Below, in pieces: positions 8,549 to 17,079 of a stretch of DNA of 64,000 nucleotides. Source of the stretch: Microbacterium psychrotolerans. Its GTDB lineage: Bacteria; Actinomycetota; Actinomycetes; Actinomycetales; Microbacteriaceae. The DNA lies in NCBI RefSeq assembly GCF_031085295.1, contig NZ_JAVFWO010000002.1, positions 496,001 to 560,000 on the forward strand, read 5' to 3'. The notes under the pieces are model-generated. The model was not told the DNA's origin and did not search any database. It was given only the letters and a program-made list of their open reading frames with translations. Both the position numbers and the translations under genes were made by a program. Within the stretch, counting starts at the first letter, position 1, and each line of letters starts with the position of its first letter.

Positions 8549-8568
8549 CCCTCCTTACTTTCGGAGGG
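8549..8568 (+). promoter_or_regulatory. Small hairpin in the PTS gene upstream region
   Basis: CCCTCC (8549-8554) and GGAGGG (8563-8568) flank an 8-nt loop. A possible promoter, GTGACG (8576-8581) with TAGCGT (8600-8605), lies downstream, so the hairpin would be an upstream DNA element rather than an attenuator unless transcription starts earlier. Confidence 0.35.
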
Positions 8569-8647
8569 GGGCCCGGTGACGCGCACCTCCCTTTGCCTGT
8601 AGCGTCATCGACATCACCTGTCCCCTGGGCCCTCACGGAGGCGAACA

Positions 8648-10588
8648 ATGAAGTTCTTGCAGAGGCTCGGCCGATCGATCATGCTGCCGGTGGCTGTGCT
8701 GCCGGTCGCCGCGATCCTGTCGGGCCTGAGCTACTGGATCAGCAACGGCGGGAAGAGTCCCAACCTCGTCTCGGCGTTCCTCGGCGCTGCCGGAGGGTCG
8801 CTGCTCGACAACATGGCGCTGCTGTTCGCCGTCGGCATCGCACTCGGTATGGCACAGAAGTCCGACGGCACCTCGGCGCTGGCCGGGCTCGTGTCGTGGC
8901 TCGTCGTCACCACGCTGCTCAAGCCGGAGACGGTCGCCCTCTACACCGGCGTCGCCGACGTCAACGAGGTCGATCCCGCCTTCCTGAAGGTGCAGAACGT
9001 GTTCGTCGGCATCATCTGCGGACTCATCGGCGCGTACTGCTACAACAAGTTCAAAGACACCAAGCTCCCCGACGCACTGTCGTTCTTCTCGGGCAAGCGC
9101 TCGGTGGCGATCGTCACGGCCGGCGCCTCTCTCGTGGTCGCCGTCGCACTGTTCTTCGTATGGCCCTGGGTCTACGGCGGCCTCGTCACGTTCGGCGAGT
9201 GGATCGTCACCCTCGGACCGTTCGGCACGGGCATCTACGGCTTCCTCAACCGCCTGCTGATCCCCGTCGGACTGCATCACGCCTTGAACTCCGTGTTCTG
9301 GTTCGACGTGGCGGGGATCAACGATCTGAACAACTTCCTCTCCGGTGAGGGCACCTACGGCGTGACCGGTCAGTACATGACGGGCTTCTTCCCGATCATG
9401 ATGTTCGGTCTGCCCGGTGCGGCCCTCGCGATGTACCTGACCGCCAAGACCACGCGCAAGAAGCTCGCCTACGGCATCCTGCTCGGCGGCGCGATCTCGT
9501 CGTTCTTCGTCGGCGTGACCGAGCCCCTCGAGTTCGCCTTCATGTTCCTGGCGCCCGTGCTGTACCTGGTGCACGCGATCTTCACCGGCATCTCGATGGC
9601 CATCAGCCAGATCCTGCCGGTGCGCATGGGCTTCGGCTTCTCGGGCGGCTTCATCGACCTCGTCCTCAACTGGATGAACCCGATGGCGCAGAACCCGTGG
9701 CTCATCCCCGTCATGGGCGTGTTCTGGTTCTTCATCTACTTCGTGGTGTTCTACTTCTTCATCAAGCGGTTCAACCTGAAGACGCCGGGCCGTGAAGACG
9801 ACGACATCCTCGGCGAGGGCACGGAGTACGACACGCACGCGGCCGACGACAAGTACCTGGTCACGGGCAGCCGCTTCATCGATGCGCTCGGAGGGAAGGA
9901 CAACATCCTCGAGCTCGAGAACTGCGCCACGCGCTTGCGGATGGAGATCGACGACCCGAGCAAGGTCGACGAAACCGCGCTCAAGCGCGCCGGGGCTGCG
10001 GGCACGATGAAGCCCGGCGGCAAGTCGGTGCAGGTGGTCTACGGGACGAACGTCCAGTTCGTGAAGGACGCGATGGAGCAGATCATCGCGGGAGATGTCG
10101 CCGTGCCGGCAGGCGCAGCGCCCGAGCCTGCCATCGCTCCCGCCGCGGGCACGACCGCGGTGCTCACCGACACCCCGGCCACCACGACCGTGACCCTGCG
10201 CCAGCCGCTCGAAGGACGAGTGGTTCCGCTCTCCGCCGTGCCTGATCCGACCTTCGCGCAGGGCATCATGGGTCCGGGAGTCGCGATCGAGCCGACCGGT
10301 GACACGGTGGTCGCTCCCGCCGACGGCACCATCGGGGCCACATTCGACAGCAGCCACGCGGTGGCGCTCGTCCTGGGTGACGGCACCGAGCTGCTGATCC
10401 ACGTCGGCATCGACACCGTCGGCATGAAGGGCGACGGCTTCCAGACCCTCGTCGAGAAGGGGCAGAAGGTCACCGCCGGCACGCCGCTTCTCCGCTTCGA
10501 CCTGGCGAAGATCGAGGCAGCGGGCCACCCCTCGATCACGCCGGTGATCGTGCTGAACAACGAGAACGCCGCTGTCACGTTCGAGTGA
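8648..10588 (+). CDS. nagE: PTS N-acetylglucosamine permease EIICBA
   Basis: Uptake and phosphorylation of N-acetylglucosamine. The 646-residue protein has the full C-B-A order. EIIC covers about residues 1-375, with GFFPIMMFGLPGAALAMY and GVTEPLEFAFMFLAPVLYL. EIIB has phospho-Cys426 in ENCATRLR. An Ala/Pro/Thr-rich linker leads to EIIA with His585 in LIHVGIDTVGMKG. The segment FNLKTPGREDD closing EIIC matches the GlcNAc branch (NagE) better than the glucose branch, so a glucose role is less likely. HPr and EI must be encoded elsewhere. ATG 8648 follows ACGGAGGCGAACA. Tandem GGTACCGGCG repeats upstream suggest local repression. A bidirectional terminator follows. Confidence 0.9.
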   Translation: MKFLQRLGRSIMLPVAVLPVAAILSGLSYWISNGGKSPNLVSAFLGAAGGSLLDNMALLFAVGIALGMAQKSDGTSALAGLVSWLVVTTLLKPETVALYTGVADVNEVDPAFLKVQNVFVGIICGLIGAYCYNKFKDTKLPDALSFFSGKRSVAIVTAGASLVVAVALFFVWPWVYGGLVTFGEWIVTLGPFGTGIYGFLNRLLIPVGLHHALNSVFWFDVAGINDLNNFLSGEGTYGVTGQYMTGFFPIMMFGLPGAALAMYLTAKTTRKKLAYGILLGGAISSFFVGVTEPLEFAFMFLAPVLYLVHAIFTGISMAISQILPVRMGFGFSGGFIDLVLNWMNPMAQNPWLIPVMGVFWFFIYFVVFYFFIKRFNLKTPGREDDDILGEGTEYDTHAADDKYLVTGSRFIDALGGKDNILELENCATRLRMEIDDPSKVDETALKRAGAAGTMKPGGKSVQVVYGTNVQFVKDAMEQIIAGDVAVPAGAAPEPAIAPAAGTTAVLTDTPATTTVTLRQPLEGRVVPLSAVPDPTFAQGIMGPGVAIEPTGDTVVAPADGTIGATFDSSHAVALVLGDGTELLIHVGIDTVGMKGDGFQTLVEKGQKVTAGTPLLRFDLAKIEAAGHPSITPVIVLNNENAAVTFE

Positions 10589-10610
10589 CGCCCGCGCGCG
10601 ACCCACGATG

Positions 10611-10649
10611 AAGGGGACGGATGCCTCGGTTCGAGGCATCCGTCCCCTT
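10611..10649. terminator. Bidirectional terminator between nagE and the DUF262 gene
   Basis: AAGGGGACGGATGCCTC (10611-10627) pairs perfectly with GAGGCATCCGTCCCCTT (10633-10649). It serves both convergent genes and ends 1 nt before the DUF262 stop codon. Confidence 0.85.
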
Positions 10650-10650
10650 C

Positions 10651-12657
10651 TCACATCGCGTTGCCGATGTACGAGTACTTGACGAAGACCTCGGCGGCGA
10701 GGCCTGCCTCTTCGAGCACGCCCTGCACGGCGCTCAGCATGTAGCTGGAGTCCCATCCCATGTAGAGCGAGTGCTCGTCGTCGAGGCGATCCCACTGGCC
10801 GTTCCACGACTGCGCGGTATAGACAGGTCCGCCGCGTCGTGCGCTGTACGCGACCACGGCGTCGCGTGAGTCGGCCCAGAGCCGCTTGAAGACACGGTTG
10901 AAGAGGTACTTGACGTCGGGCACCTCCCAGTGCTCGCCGCAGTACTCCACGTACGACCACTCGCGGTGCCATCCCGGCGGCCACCCGCGCCGGCGGACGG
11001 CGTCCAGGATCGGGGTGAGCCCGTCGTCGTCGATCGCGGGACCGCCGGGCCGCTTCCACACCTCGACGAAGCGCTCTGTGAGCTGCATGGATCGCTGGGC
11101 GATGGCCGCCGTTCCCCACCCGGGCAGCTCCGCCAGCGCCGATGTCGTCCCGATGGCGCTGCGGGCGTACAGCGCCTGCTTCTGCGGGAAGGAGCGGTCC
11201 AACGCGCGGAGCGCGAGATCCTCCTCGAGGATCGTGAGGTTGCCGATCGTGTTCGCCAGGGCGCGATGGCTGTTCTGCTCGTCGTCGCTGTACGCCGCCC
11301 ACTCGCGCTCGCCATCGCCCGACCAGGTGTCCCCGGGCGCGAGCGGGAAGATGTGCTCGACGTCGAGCCCGCCGGTACCGTCGACCCCGGCGAGGCGACC
11401 CAGCACGTACCCGGCGTGGGGGAGCTCGGAGTACTTCAGCGCGACCGCGACGCGCTCGTCCGACGGAGTGATGCGCGAGATCGCCGAGACCAGCGCCTCA
11501 CGGCCCTGTTCACGCGCACGGCAGAGGCGCGCCACCAGACGGTCCACTCCGGTGCCGACGACCGCACGGCGCACCAGGAGCGACTGCACCATCTCGAGCG
11601 TCTCGATCAGCTCGTCGCGCGCGATGGATCCGAGCTCGAAATCCCGGTACGCCCGCATGATAAGCGGGTACATGCCGGTGCCGAAGGTGCTGAGGTGGGA
11701 GAGCTCGCGCGTGATCCCGGCATCCGGCGCCTCGCTCGGATGCAGCAGCACCCCGTATACGCGCGACAGATGGCGCCATTCGGCGGCGTGACGCACCAGG
11801 TCGGCGAACTCGAGGCGGGGGAACTCGTGCCGGAAGGCCTCGTACACGCCGCGCCCGCCGACGACGGTCACCTCGCGCCCCGTTCTCATGACGAGGTACT
11901 GCCGCCAGAACTCGGCGATCGAGTCGCCGGTGTTCTGTTCGATCGGCTGCCAGTACTCTGCTTCGATCTCGCGCTGCTCCGCATGCGTGAGGCCCATGAG
12001 CACGTAGTTGTGGATGAGCTCGTGGTCGCGCAACGGCTCGCCGGTCGAGTTGAGGCTCTCGAAGATCTGCTGCGCGTTCGCCCCGATGCCGAGGGTGATC
12101 GCCACATGCTCGAGCTTCTGCAGACCCCGCCAGATGTGCGGCGCCTCGTCGAGGCTGATCTGGCTGCGGAAGAACGCGTAGTTGTCGTCGAACCGTGAGT
12201 CGCGCTGCTCGCCGTGGGGGAGTGGGAGGTCGAGCACGACGCGCTCGAAGACCGCCGCCCACGCGCGATGCGGGCGAAGCTTCGTCCGCGTCGCGTCGTG
12301 GGAGTGCACGAGCACGCGCTGCAGCTGATCGGCGAGAGCAGGATCCGCCTCGCGGACGGTGTGGTGCAGCGCCGCGACGAGCAGCATAAGGGTCGTCGTC
12401 CGCTGCTGACCGTCGATCAGCACGAGCTCGGCGTCCTCGCCCTCACCGCTGGCCGACGAGAGGATCGAGCCGATGAAGTGCATGTGCCGATCGTCGAGGT
12501 CGGCTACCGCGCGGATGTCGGAGAGCAGCTGCTCGCATCCGCCGATGTCCCACCGATACTGCCGCTGGTAGACGGGGACGACGATCGTCCAATCCGCGGC
12601 CGAGAGCCATCCGATGGTGTTGACAGCAGTGGCGTCGACATTCGTGGCAGTGACCAT
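10651..12657 (-). CDS. DUF262-DUF1524 protein (GmrSD/type IV restriction-like)
   Basis: A 668-residue protein. The DUF262 part (about residues 10-220) has VPVYQRQYRW (27-36), the nucleotide-binding motif DGQQRTTTL (82-90), and QIFESLNSTGEPLRDHELIH near 197-216. A helical middle leads to a DUF1524/HNH-like nuclease part with LDVEHIFP (His435) and GNLTIL (472-477). The polar residue usually found about ten positions after GNLTLL is not obvious (EEDLALRALDRSF). A C-terminal domain of about 105 residues (560-668), rich in Trp and Tyr, is not one I recognise. Families with this pair include GmrSD, which cleaves modified DNA. No methylase or partner is adjacent. An antiphage role is inference. Confidence 0.8.
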   Translation of the reverse strand: MVTATNVDATAVNTIGWLSAADWTIVVPVYQRQYRWDIGGCEQLLSDIRAVADLDDRHMHFIGSILSSASGEGEDAELVLIDGQQRTTTLMLLVAALHHTVREADPALADQLQRVLVHSHDATRTKLRPHRAWAAVFERVVLDLPLPHGEQRDSRFDDNYAFFRSQISLDEAPHIWRGLQKLEHVAITLGIGANAQQIFESLNSTGEPLRDHELIHNYVLMGLTHAEQREIEAEYWQPIEQNTGDSIAEFWRQYLVMRTGREVTVVGGRGVYEAFRHEFPRLEFADLVRHAAEWRHLSRVYGVLLHPSEAPDAGITRELSHLSTFGTGMYPLIMRAYRDFELGSIARDELIETLEMVQSLLVRRAVVGTGVDRLVARLCRAREQGREALVSAISRITPSDERVAVALKYSELPHAGYVLGRLAGVDGTGGLDVEHIFPLAPGDTWSGDGEREWAAYSDDEQNSHRALANTIGNLTILEEDLALRALDRSFPQKQALYARSAIGTTSALAELPGWGTAAIAQRSMQLTERFVEVWKRPGGPAIDDDGLTPILDAVRRRGWPPGWHREWSYVEYCGEHWEVPDVKYLFNRVFKRLWADSRDAVVAYSARRGGPVYTAQSWNGQWDRLDDEHSLYMGWDSSYMLSAVQGVLEEAGLAAEVFVKYSYIGNAM

Positions 12658-12666
12658 GGCCCGTCC

Positions 12667-12672
12667 AGTCTA
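12667..12672 (-). promoter_or_regulatory. -10 of the DUF262 gene
   Basis: On the minus strand TAGACT (12672 to 12667) lies 9 nt before the ATG at 12657, so the predicted leader is only two or three bases. No Shine-Dalgarno sequence is visible. Confidence 0.45.
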
Positions 12673-12753
12673 AATGGGCCCACCGCGCCGGACCGGCCGC
12701 CCGGGCGCCCGGCGGTTATTCACGGCGCGGTCCTCCGGAGCCTTCGGGGGCCC

Positions 12754-12772
12754 GAGGTAGGCTTGCCTAAGT
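12754..12772. promoter_or_regulatory. Candidate DtxR/IdeR iron box
   Basis: Read on the minus strand the site is TTAGGCAAGCCTACCTC. By eye it matches 12 of 17 positions of the iron-box consensus TTAGGTTAGCCTAACCT, including both core blocks TTAGG and AGCCTA. It overlaps the -35 region of the downstream gene, with TTAAAA (12781-12786) as the likely -10. It would be repressed by Fe-loaded DtxR/IdeR. Confidence 0.5.
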
Positions 12773-12821
12773 TGAGCCTGTTAAAACGTGCTGGCTCACT
12801 GACCGAAAGGCATGATTCGTC

Positions 12822-13595
12822 ATGGGTTACATCAAGTCTGCCGCTCTCGATGAGACCGGCTTCGTGGTCCTCGACCCCTACGACAGGGAGCTCGACCCGA
12901 AGGAATGGCTGTCCATCGAGTACGTCGACTGGAAGTCGTCAGGTGACACGCGCTTCGCGCCGCTGGCCTCGGCCAAGGGCGAGATCGAGTGCAACGGGTT
13001 CTGGAACCACACGCCGCCGCGCACCGACAAGGACGGTGTCTGGATCCCCTCGCAGGTCGAGAAGGCACCGGACATGACGCGTCGCGCGCAGGAGCCGGGC
13101 GCCAACGTCGGACGCTGCCGCGTCATCGAGCTGCAGCCCAACACCTACGCCGACGCGCTGTACAACCTGCATCAGGACGACAACAACCGGCTCAACCCCG
13201 ACGGCACCGGGTGGGTCGTCCGCGGCTTCTTCAACCTCACCGACGACAAGAACAGCTACTTCGTGCTGCGCGAGAACCGCACCGACCCGAGCATCGAGTA
13301 CCGCGTCGCCCTCCCGGCCGGCGCACAGCTGATCGTCGACACGCAGCGCCTGTGGCACGCCGTCCACCACACCGGCGACGAGCCGCGGTACTGCCTCATC
13401 ACCTCGTGGGAGTCCGGCCCCGAGCTCGACGCCTACATCGAGAAGTACCACGGCAAGCCGACCACCGACTACGTCGACGTCCCTCAGGATGTGCTCGACG
13501 CCGGCCAGGCGGAGCAGGCTCGCCGCGACGCCGCTCGCGCCGCGTACTACGCGGCCAAGGGCAAGGCCGAGGTCCAGGCGATGAGCGAGGCCTGA
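12822..13595 (+). CDS. Putative 2-oxoglutarate/Fe(II) dioxygenase-like protein
   Basis: A 257-residue protein of no family I can name. Its core shows the 2OG-oxygenase facial triad pattern: His117-x-Asp119 in NLHQDDNN, distal His179 in RLWHAVHH, and Arg189 ten residues later in EPRYCLITSW, the usual 2-oxoglutarate anchor. Strands such as GWVVRGFFNLTDDKNSYFVL lie between them, with spacing typical of the double-stranded beta-helix fold. The last 45 residues are an Ala/Glu-rich helix. ATG 12822 follows AAAGG. The gene lies behind a candidate iron box and ends in a 20-bp terminator, so it is probably monocistronic. The substrate is unknown; iron-regulated siderophore or cell-surface chemistry is only a guess. 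Confidence 0.6.
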   Translation: MGYIKSAALDETGFVVLDPYDRELDPKEWLSIEYVDWKSSGDTRFAPLASAKGEIECNGFWNHTPPRTDKDGVWIPSQVEKAPDMTRRAQEPGANVGRCRVIELQPNTYADALYNLHQDDNNRLNPDGTGWVVRGFFNLTDDKNSYFVLRENRTDPSIEYRVALPAGAQLIVDTQRLWHAVHHTGDEPRYCLITSWESGPELDAYIEKYHGKPTTDYVDVPQDVLDAGQAEQARRDAARAAYYAAKGKAEVQAMSEA

Positions 13596-13617
13596 GCCTC
13601 CTCGTTCCTACAGACCA

Positions 13618-13661
13618 GAGAGGGCGGGGAAATCACAGTCTTGTGATTTCCCCGCCCTCTC
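13618..13661 (+). terminator. Very strong terminator (20-bp perfect stem)
   Basis: Positions 13618-13637 pair without mismatch with 13642-13661 around the loop GTCT. The stem includes AATCACA/TGTGATT and GGGCGGGG/CCCCGCCC. Confidence 0.85.
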
Positions 13662-13750
13662 CGCAATAATGGGCGGCAGCACAACCGAACAGCACGTCAT
13701 GACACCGTCACAGGTCGTAGGGGAAGACGCACCTGACGAACGGAGAGATC

Positions 13751-14254
13751 ATGGCGACACAAAAAGCGCGTGGGGTGATCTTCATCCACTCCGCGCCACG
13801 GGCGTTGTGCCCGCACCTCGAGTGGGCGGTCGGTCGAGCACTCGGCCGAGCCGTCAGCTTCGACTGGGTCGATCAGCCCGTCCTCACCGGGAGCCGCCGC
13901 GCCGAGTTCTACTGGGAGGGCGCCGCCGGCACCGGGTCGGCGCTGGCGACGGCCATCCGCGGTTGGGAGCACCTGCGCTTCGAAGTCACGGAGGATCCCA
14001 CCCCGCGCAGTGACGGCGGCCGTTGGCTGCACACCCCGGGCCTCGGCATCCACTACGCCCAGACCGACACTGCCGGCAACGTCGTGATCGGCGAGGACCG
14101 CATCCGCTATGCGATGGAGATCGCCGGCGGCGACGCCTTCGAGCTTCGGCGAGAACTGGACGTCGCGCTCGGCGCCGCATGGGACGAGGAGCTCGAGCCG
14201 TTCCGGCACGCGAGCGACGACGCGCCCGTCGTGTGGCTGCACAAGGTCGGCTGA
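13751..14254 (+). CDS. DUF3145 family protein
   Basis: A 167-residue protein of the actinobacteria-restricted DUF3145 family, recognised from GVIFIHSAPRALCPHLEWA, FDWVDQPVLTGSRRAEFYW, LHTPGLGIHYAQTDTAGNV and the end VVWLHKVG. No signal peptide or membrane segment is seen. The biochemical function is not established. ATG 13751 follows GGAGAGATC. It converges on fabF. Its neighbourhood with the fab cluster recurs in actinobacteria, which hints at a lipid or envelope connection but does not prove one. Confidence 0.9.
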   Translation: MATQKARGVIFIHSAPRALCPHLEWAVGRALGRAVSFDWVDQPVLTGSRRAEFYWEGAAGTGSALATAIRGWEHLRFEVTEDPTPRSDGGRWLHTPGLGIHYAQTDTAGNVVIGEDRIRYAMEIAGGDAFELRRELDVALGAAWDEELEPFRHASDDAPVVWLHKVG

Positions 14255-14351
14255 GACTCTCTCAGACGCAGGCGGTGCGAGGCGCCACTACCGAGGCTCG
14301 GAGGCCGTGAATCCCGGGCAGCGAGACCGCGAACCACCGCCTGACACGACA

Positions 14352-14382
14352 GACGCCCCCGGTCGGCTTCACCGGGGGCGTC
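14352..14382. terminator. Terminator between DUF3145 and fabF
   Basis: GACGCCCCCGGT (14352-14363) pairs with ACCGGGGGCGTC (14371-14382), between the convergent genes. Confidence 0.8.
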
Positions 14383-14447
14383 TTCGTGTGAGGGAGTTCG
14401 AGACGGGTCGACGCGCTTCGCAGGCCGACCCAACGATCCGGGCGGCC

Positions 14448-15686
14448 TCAGACCGAGGCGAACGCGGCGACCGCGTTGTGCCCGCCGAAGCCGAACGAGT
14501 TGCTGATCGCGAGGTGCGGACCGTCTCCGAGCGGCGTGGGAGTGCCGGAGATGCGGAACGGCACCTCGGGGTCCTGCGTCGTCAGGTTGATGGTCGGCGG
14601 AGCGACGCGGTCCTGCAGGGCGAGCACGGTGAAGATCGCCTCGAGCGCGCCGGTGCCGCCGAGGAGGTGGCCGGTCGACGCCTTGGTCGCCGACACCGGG
14701 ATCTCGTCGATGCGGTCGCCGAACACCGAGCGCAGCGCCGTGTACTCGTTGGGGTCGCCGACCGGCGTCGAGGTGGCGTGCGCGTTGATGTGCGTGACGT
14801 CGTCGGCGGAGGCATCCGCCATTTCCAGCGCCAGGCGCACCGCGCGCGAGGCGCCGAGTCCCTCGGGATCATTGGCGGTGATGTGGTACGAGTCCGCGGT
14901 GACGCCGCCGCCGGCGGCGACCGCGTAGATCTTGGCGCCGCGCGCACGCGCGTGCTCCTCGGTCTCGAGGATGAGGACGGCCGCGCCCTCTCCCATGACG
15001 AAGCCGTCACGGTCCACACTGCACGGCCGCGAGGCGGTCGCGGGATCGTCGTTGCGACGGGAGAGCGCCTGCATCGACGAGAACGCGGCAATGGTCACCG
15101 GGTGGATGACGGACTCGGTGCCGCCGGCGATCACGACGTCTGCGTAACCGGCGCGGATGTGCTCGATCGCGTTGACGATCGACTCGGTGCTCGACGCGCA
15201 GGCGCTGGCGACGGTGCGCGCGTAGGCCCGGGCGTTGAAGTGGAGGGAGAGGTTTCCGGCTGCCGCGTTCGGCATGAGCATCGGGACCGTCATCGGCAGA
15301 ACGCGGCGCGGACCCTTCTCGCGCAGGGTGTCCCAGCCGTCCAGGAGCGTCCAGAGTCCGCCGATGCCGGTGGCGAAGTCGACACCGAGTCGCTCGGGCT
15401 CGATCTCCGGGCTTCCGGCGTCCGCCCACGCCTCCATGGCCGCGACGAGCGCGAACTGGGACGAGGGGTCGAGCCGCTTGGCGATGGGACGCTCGAGCAC
15501 AGTGTCGGGGCGCACCTTCGCCTCGGCGGCGAATGTCACCGGCAGCTGGTACTTCTCGACCCAGTCGTACTCGAGGGTGCGGGTGCCGGAGACGCCCTCC
15601 AGGAGCGCGGACCAGCTCTCGGGTGCCGTGCCGCCGAGCGGCGACGATGCGCCGATGCCGGTGACGACGATGCGGGAGTTGCTCAT
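14448..15686 (-). CDS. fabF: Beta-ketoacyl-ACP synthase II
   Basis: Elongating condensing enzyme of type II fatty-acid synthesis. The 412-residue protein has the nucleophile Cys163 in TVASACASSTESI and the two catalytic histidines in INAHATSTPVGD and KASTGHLLGGTGALEA. The C-terminal NSFGFGGHNA is standard. ATG 15686 follows GAGGAT. It is the last gene of fabD-fabH-acpP-fabF, with 56 bp between acpP and fabF. KAS I and KAS II roles may be combined in this single enzyme. Confidence 0.96.
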   Translation of the reverse strand: MSNSRIVVTGIGASSPLGGTAPESWSALLEGVSGTRTLEYDWVEKYQLPVTFAAEAKVRPDTVLERPIAKRLDPSSQFALVAAMEAWADAGSPEIEPERLGVDFATGIGGLWTLLDGWDTLREKGPRRVLPMTVPMLMPNAAAGNLSLHFNARAYARTVASACASSTESIVNAIEHIRAGYADVVIAGGTESVIHPVTIAAFSSMQALSRRNDDPATASRPCSVDRDGFVMGEGAAVLILETEEHARARGAKIYAVAAGGGVTADSYHITANDPEGLGASRAVRLALEMADASADDVTHINAHATSTPVGDPNEYTALRSVFGDRIDEIPVSATKASTGHLLGGTGALEAIFTVLALQDRVAPPTINLTTQDPEVPFRISGTPTPLGDGPHLAISNSFGFGGHNAVAAFASV

Positions 15687-15742
15687 GTCGTTCTAGATCC
15701 TCATGGATGCGCCGGTGGGGGCCGCAGCCCCCACCGGAGGGT

Positions 15743-15991
15743 TTACGCCTGGTTCGACGTGATGAAGGTGACGGCGTCGCCGACGGTCTTGAGGTTCTTG
15801 ACCTCGTCGTCAGGGATGGTGACGCCGAACTTCTCCTCGGCGTTGACGACGATCGTCATCATCGAGATCGAGTCGATGTCGAGGTCGTCGGTGAACGACT
15901 TCTCGAGGGCGACCTCGTCGGCCGAGATGCCGGTCTCGTCGGTGATGAGCTCCGCGAGTCCGGCGAGGACCTCGTCGTTGGTGAATGCCAT
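15743..15991 (-). CDS. acpP: Acyl carrier protein
   Basis: An 82-residue acidic protein. Ser41, in DDLDIDSISMM, is the 4'-phosphopantetheine attachment site; the motif reads DIDSIS rather than the common DSLD. It carries the growing acyl chain between FabH, FabF and FabD. ATG 15991 has AGGAGAACCCC before it. It sits between fabH and fabF, as in other actinobacteria. Confidence 0.96.
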   Translation of the reverse strand: MAFTNDEVLAGLAELITDETGISADEVALEKSFTDDLDIDSISMMTIVVNAEEKFGVTIPDDEVKNLKTVGDAVTFITSNQA

Positions 15992-16064
15992 GGGGTTCTC
16001 CTGTTTTCTAGGGGTTGCGGGGGCCCGAACGGGCCGTCTCAGTCTAGGGTCGTGCTCCGCCGGC

Positions 16065-17066
16065 TCAGGGGAGCACGACTACCTGCGCGCCGAACACGAG
16101 TCCGGCGCCGAAGCCGATCTGCAGGGCGAGGCCGCCGCTGAGCTCGGGGTGCTCCTGCAGCAGGCGATGAGTCGCGAGCGGGATGGAGGCCGCCGACGTG
16201 TTGCCGGTCGTCTCGATGTCGCGACCGATCAGCACCGTGTCGGGCAGCTTCAGCTGCTTGGCGAACTCGTCGATGATGCGCATGTTGGCCTGATGCGGCA
16301 CGAAGGCGGCGAGGTCGGATGCCTCGACCCCTGCGGCTTCGAGCGCCTGGCGGGCGACCTTCACCATCTCCCATACCGCCCAGCGGAAGACCGTCGGTCC
16401 TTCCTGGCGCAGCGTCGGCCACGGTGCGGTGCCGTCGCGGAACTCGGTCAGCGTGTGGTTCATGCCGACGGCGTCGGCTTTCGAGCCGTCGGAGCCCCAG
16501 ATGGTCGGCCCGATACCGGGGGAGTCGCTCGGGCCGATCACGACGGCGCCTGCGCCGTCACCGAGCAGGAACGAGATGCTGCGGTCGGTGGGGTCGACGA
16601 TGTCGCTGAGCTTCTCCGTGCCGATGACGACCGCGTAGTGGGCGGCGCCCGCGCGGATGAGGGCGTCGGCCTGGGCGACGCCGTAAGCGAACCCGGCGCA
16701 CGCGGCGTTCAGGTCGTATGCGGCGGCGGGATTCGCGCCGACACGATCCGCCACGATGGCCGACACCGACGGGGTCTGCTTCGGATTGCTGACCGTGGCG
16801 ACGATGACCGCGTCGACCTGCGACGGGTCGACGCCGGAGCGCTCGATCGCCTCGCGGGCGGCATCCGTCGCCAGATCGATCGCATCGGTCTCGGGCACCG
16901 CCCGCGTGCGCGTGACGATGCCGGTGCGCTGGCGGATCCACTCGTCGCTCGAGTCGATCGGACCGATCAGGTCGTCGTTCGGCACGGCGATCTCACCACG
17001 GGCGGCGCCGTACGCGTAGATGCGCGTGTGCGCGGCACCAGTGGGCTGGACGAGGATGCGGGTCAT
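16065..17066 (-). CDS. fabH: Beta-ketoacyl-ACP synthase III
   Basis: Starts fatty-acid synthesis by condensing an acyl-CoA with malonyl-ACP. The 333-residue protein has Cys123 in NAACAGFAYGVA, the histidine motif FVPHQANMRII, and the asparagine region IETTGNTSAASIP. In branched-chain-rich actinobacteria such enzymes prefer isobutyryl/isovaleryl/anteiso primers; that preference is inference. ATG 17066 is preceded by CGGAG and lies 13 nt after the fabD stop, so the two are probably coupled. Confidence 0.96.
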   Translation of the reverse strand: MTRILVQPTGAAHTRIYAYGAARGEIAVPNDDLIGPIDSSDEWIRQRTGIVTRTRAVPETDAIDLATDAAREAIERSGVDPSQVDAVIVATVSNPKQTPSVSAIVADRVGANPAAAYDLNAACAGFAYGVAQADALIRAGAAHYAVVIGTEKLSDIVDPTDRSISFLLGDGAGAVVIGPSDSPGIGPTIWGSDGSKADAVGMNHTLTEFRDGTAPWPTLRQEGPTVFRWAVWEMVKVARQALEAAGVEASDLAAFVPHQANMRIIDEFAKQLKLPDTVLIGRDIETTGNTSAASIPLATHRLLQEHPELSGGLALQIGFGAGLVFGAQVVVLP

Positions 17067-17079
17067 GCGAATACTCCGG

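Noticed and set aside
8374..12657. A genomic island inserted at tRNA-Met carrying nagE and the DUF262 gene
   Set aside because: No integrase, no direct repeat of the tRNA 3' end, and the base and codon use look like the rest of the window.
13669..14013. An open frame on the plus strand overlapping DUF3145
   Set aside because: It overlaps the start of a well-supported gene in another frame and has no domain or ribosome site.
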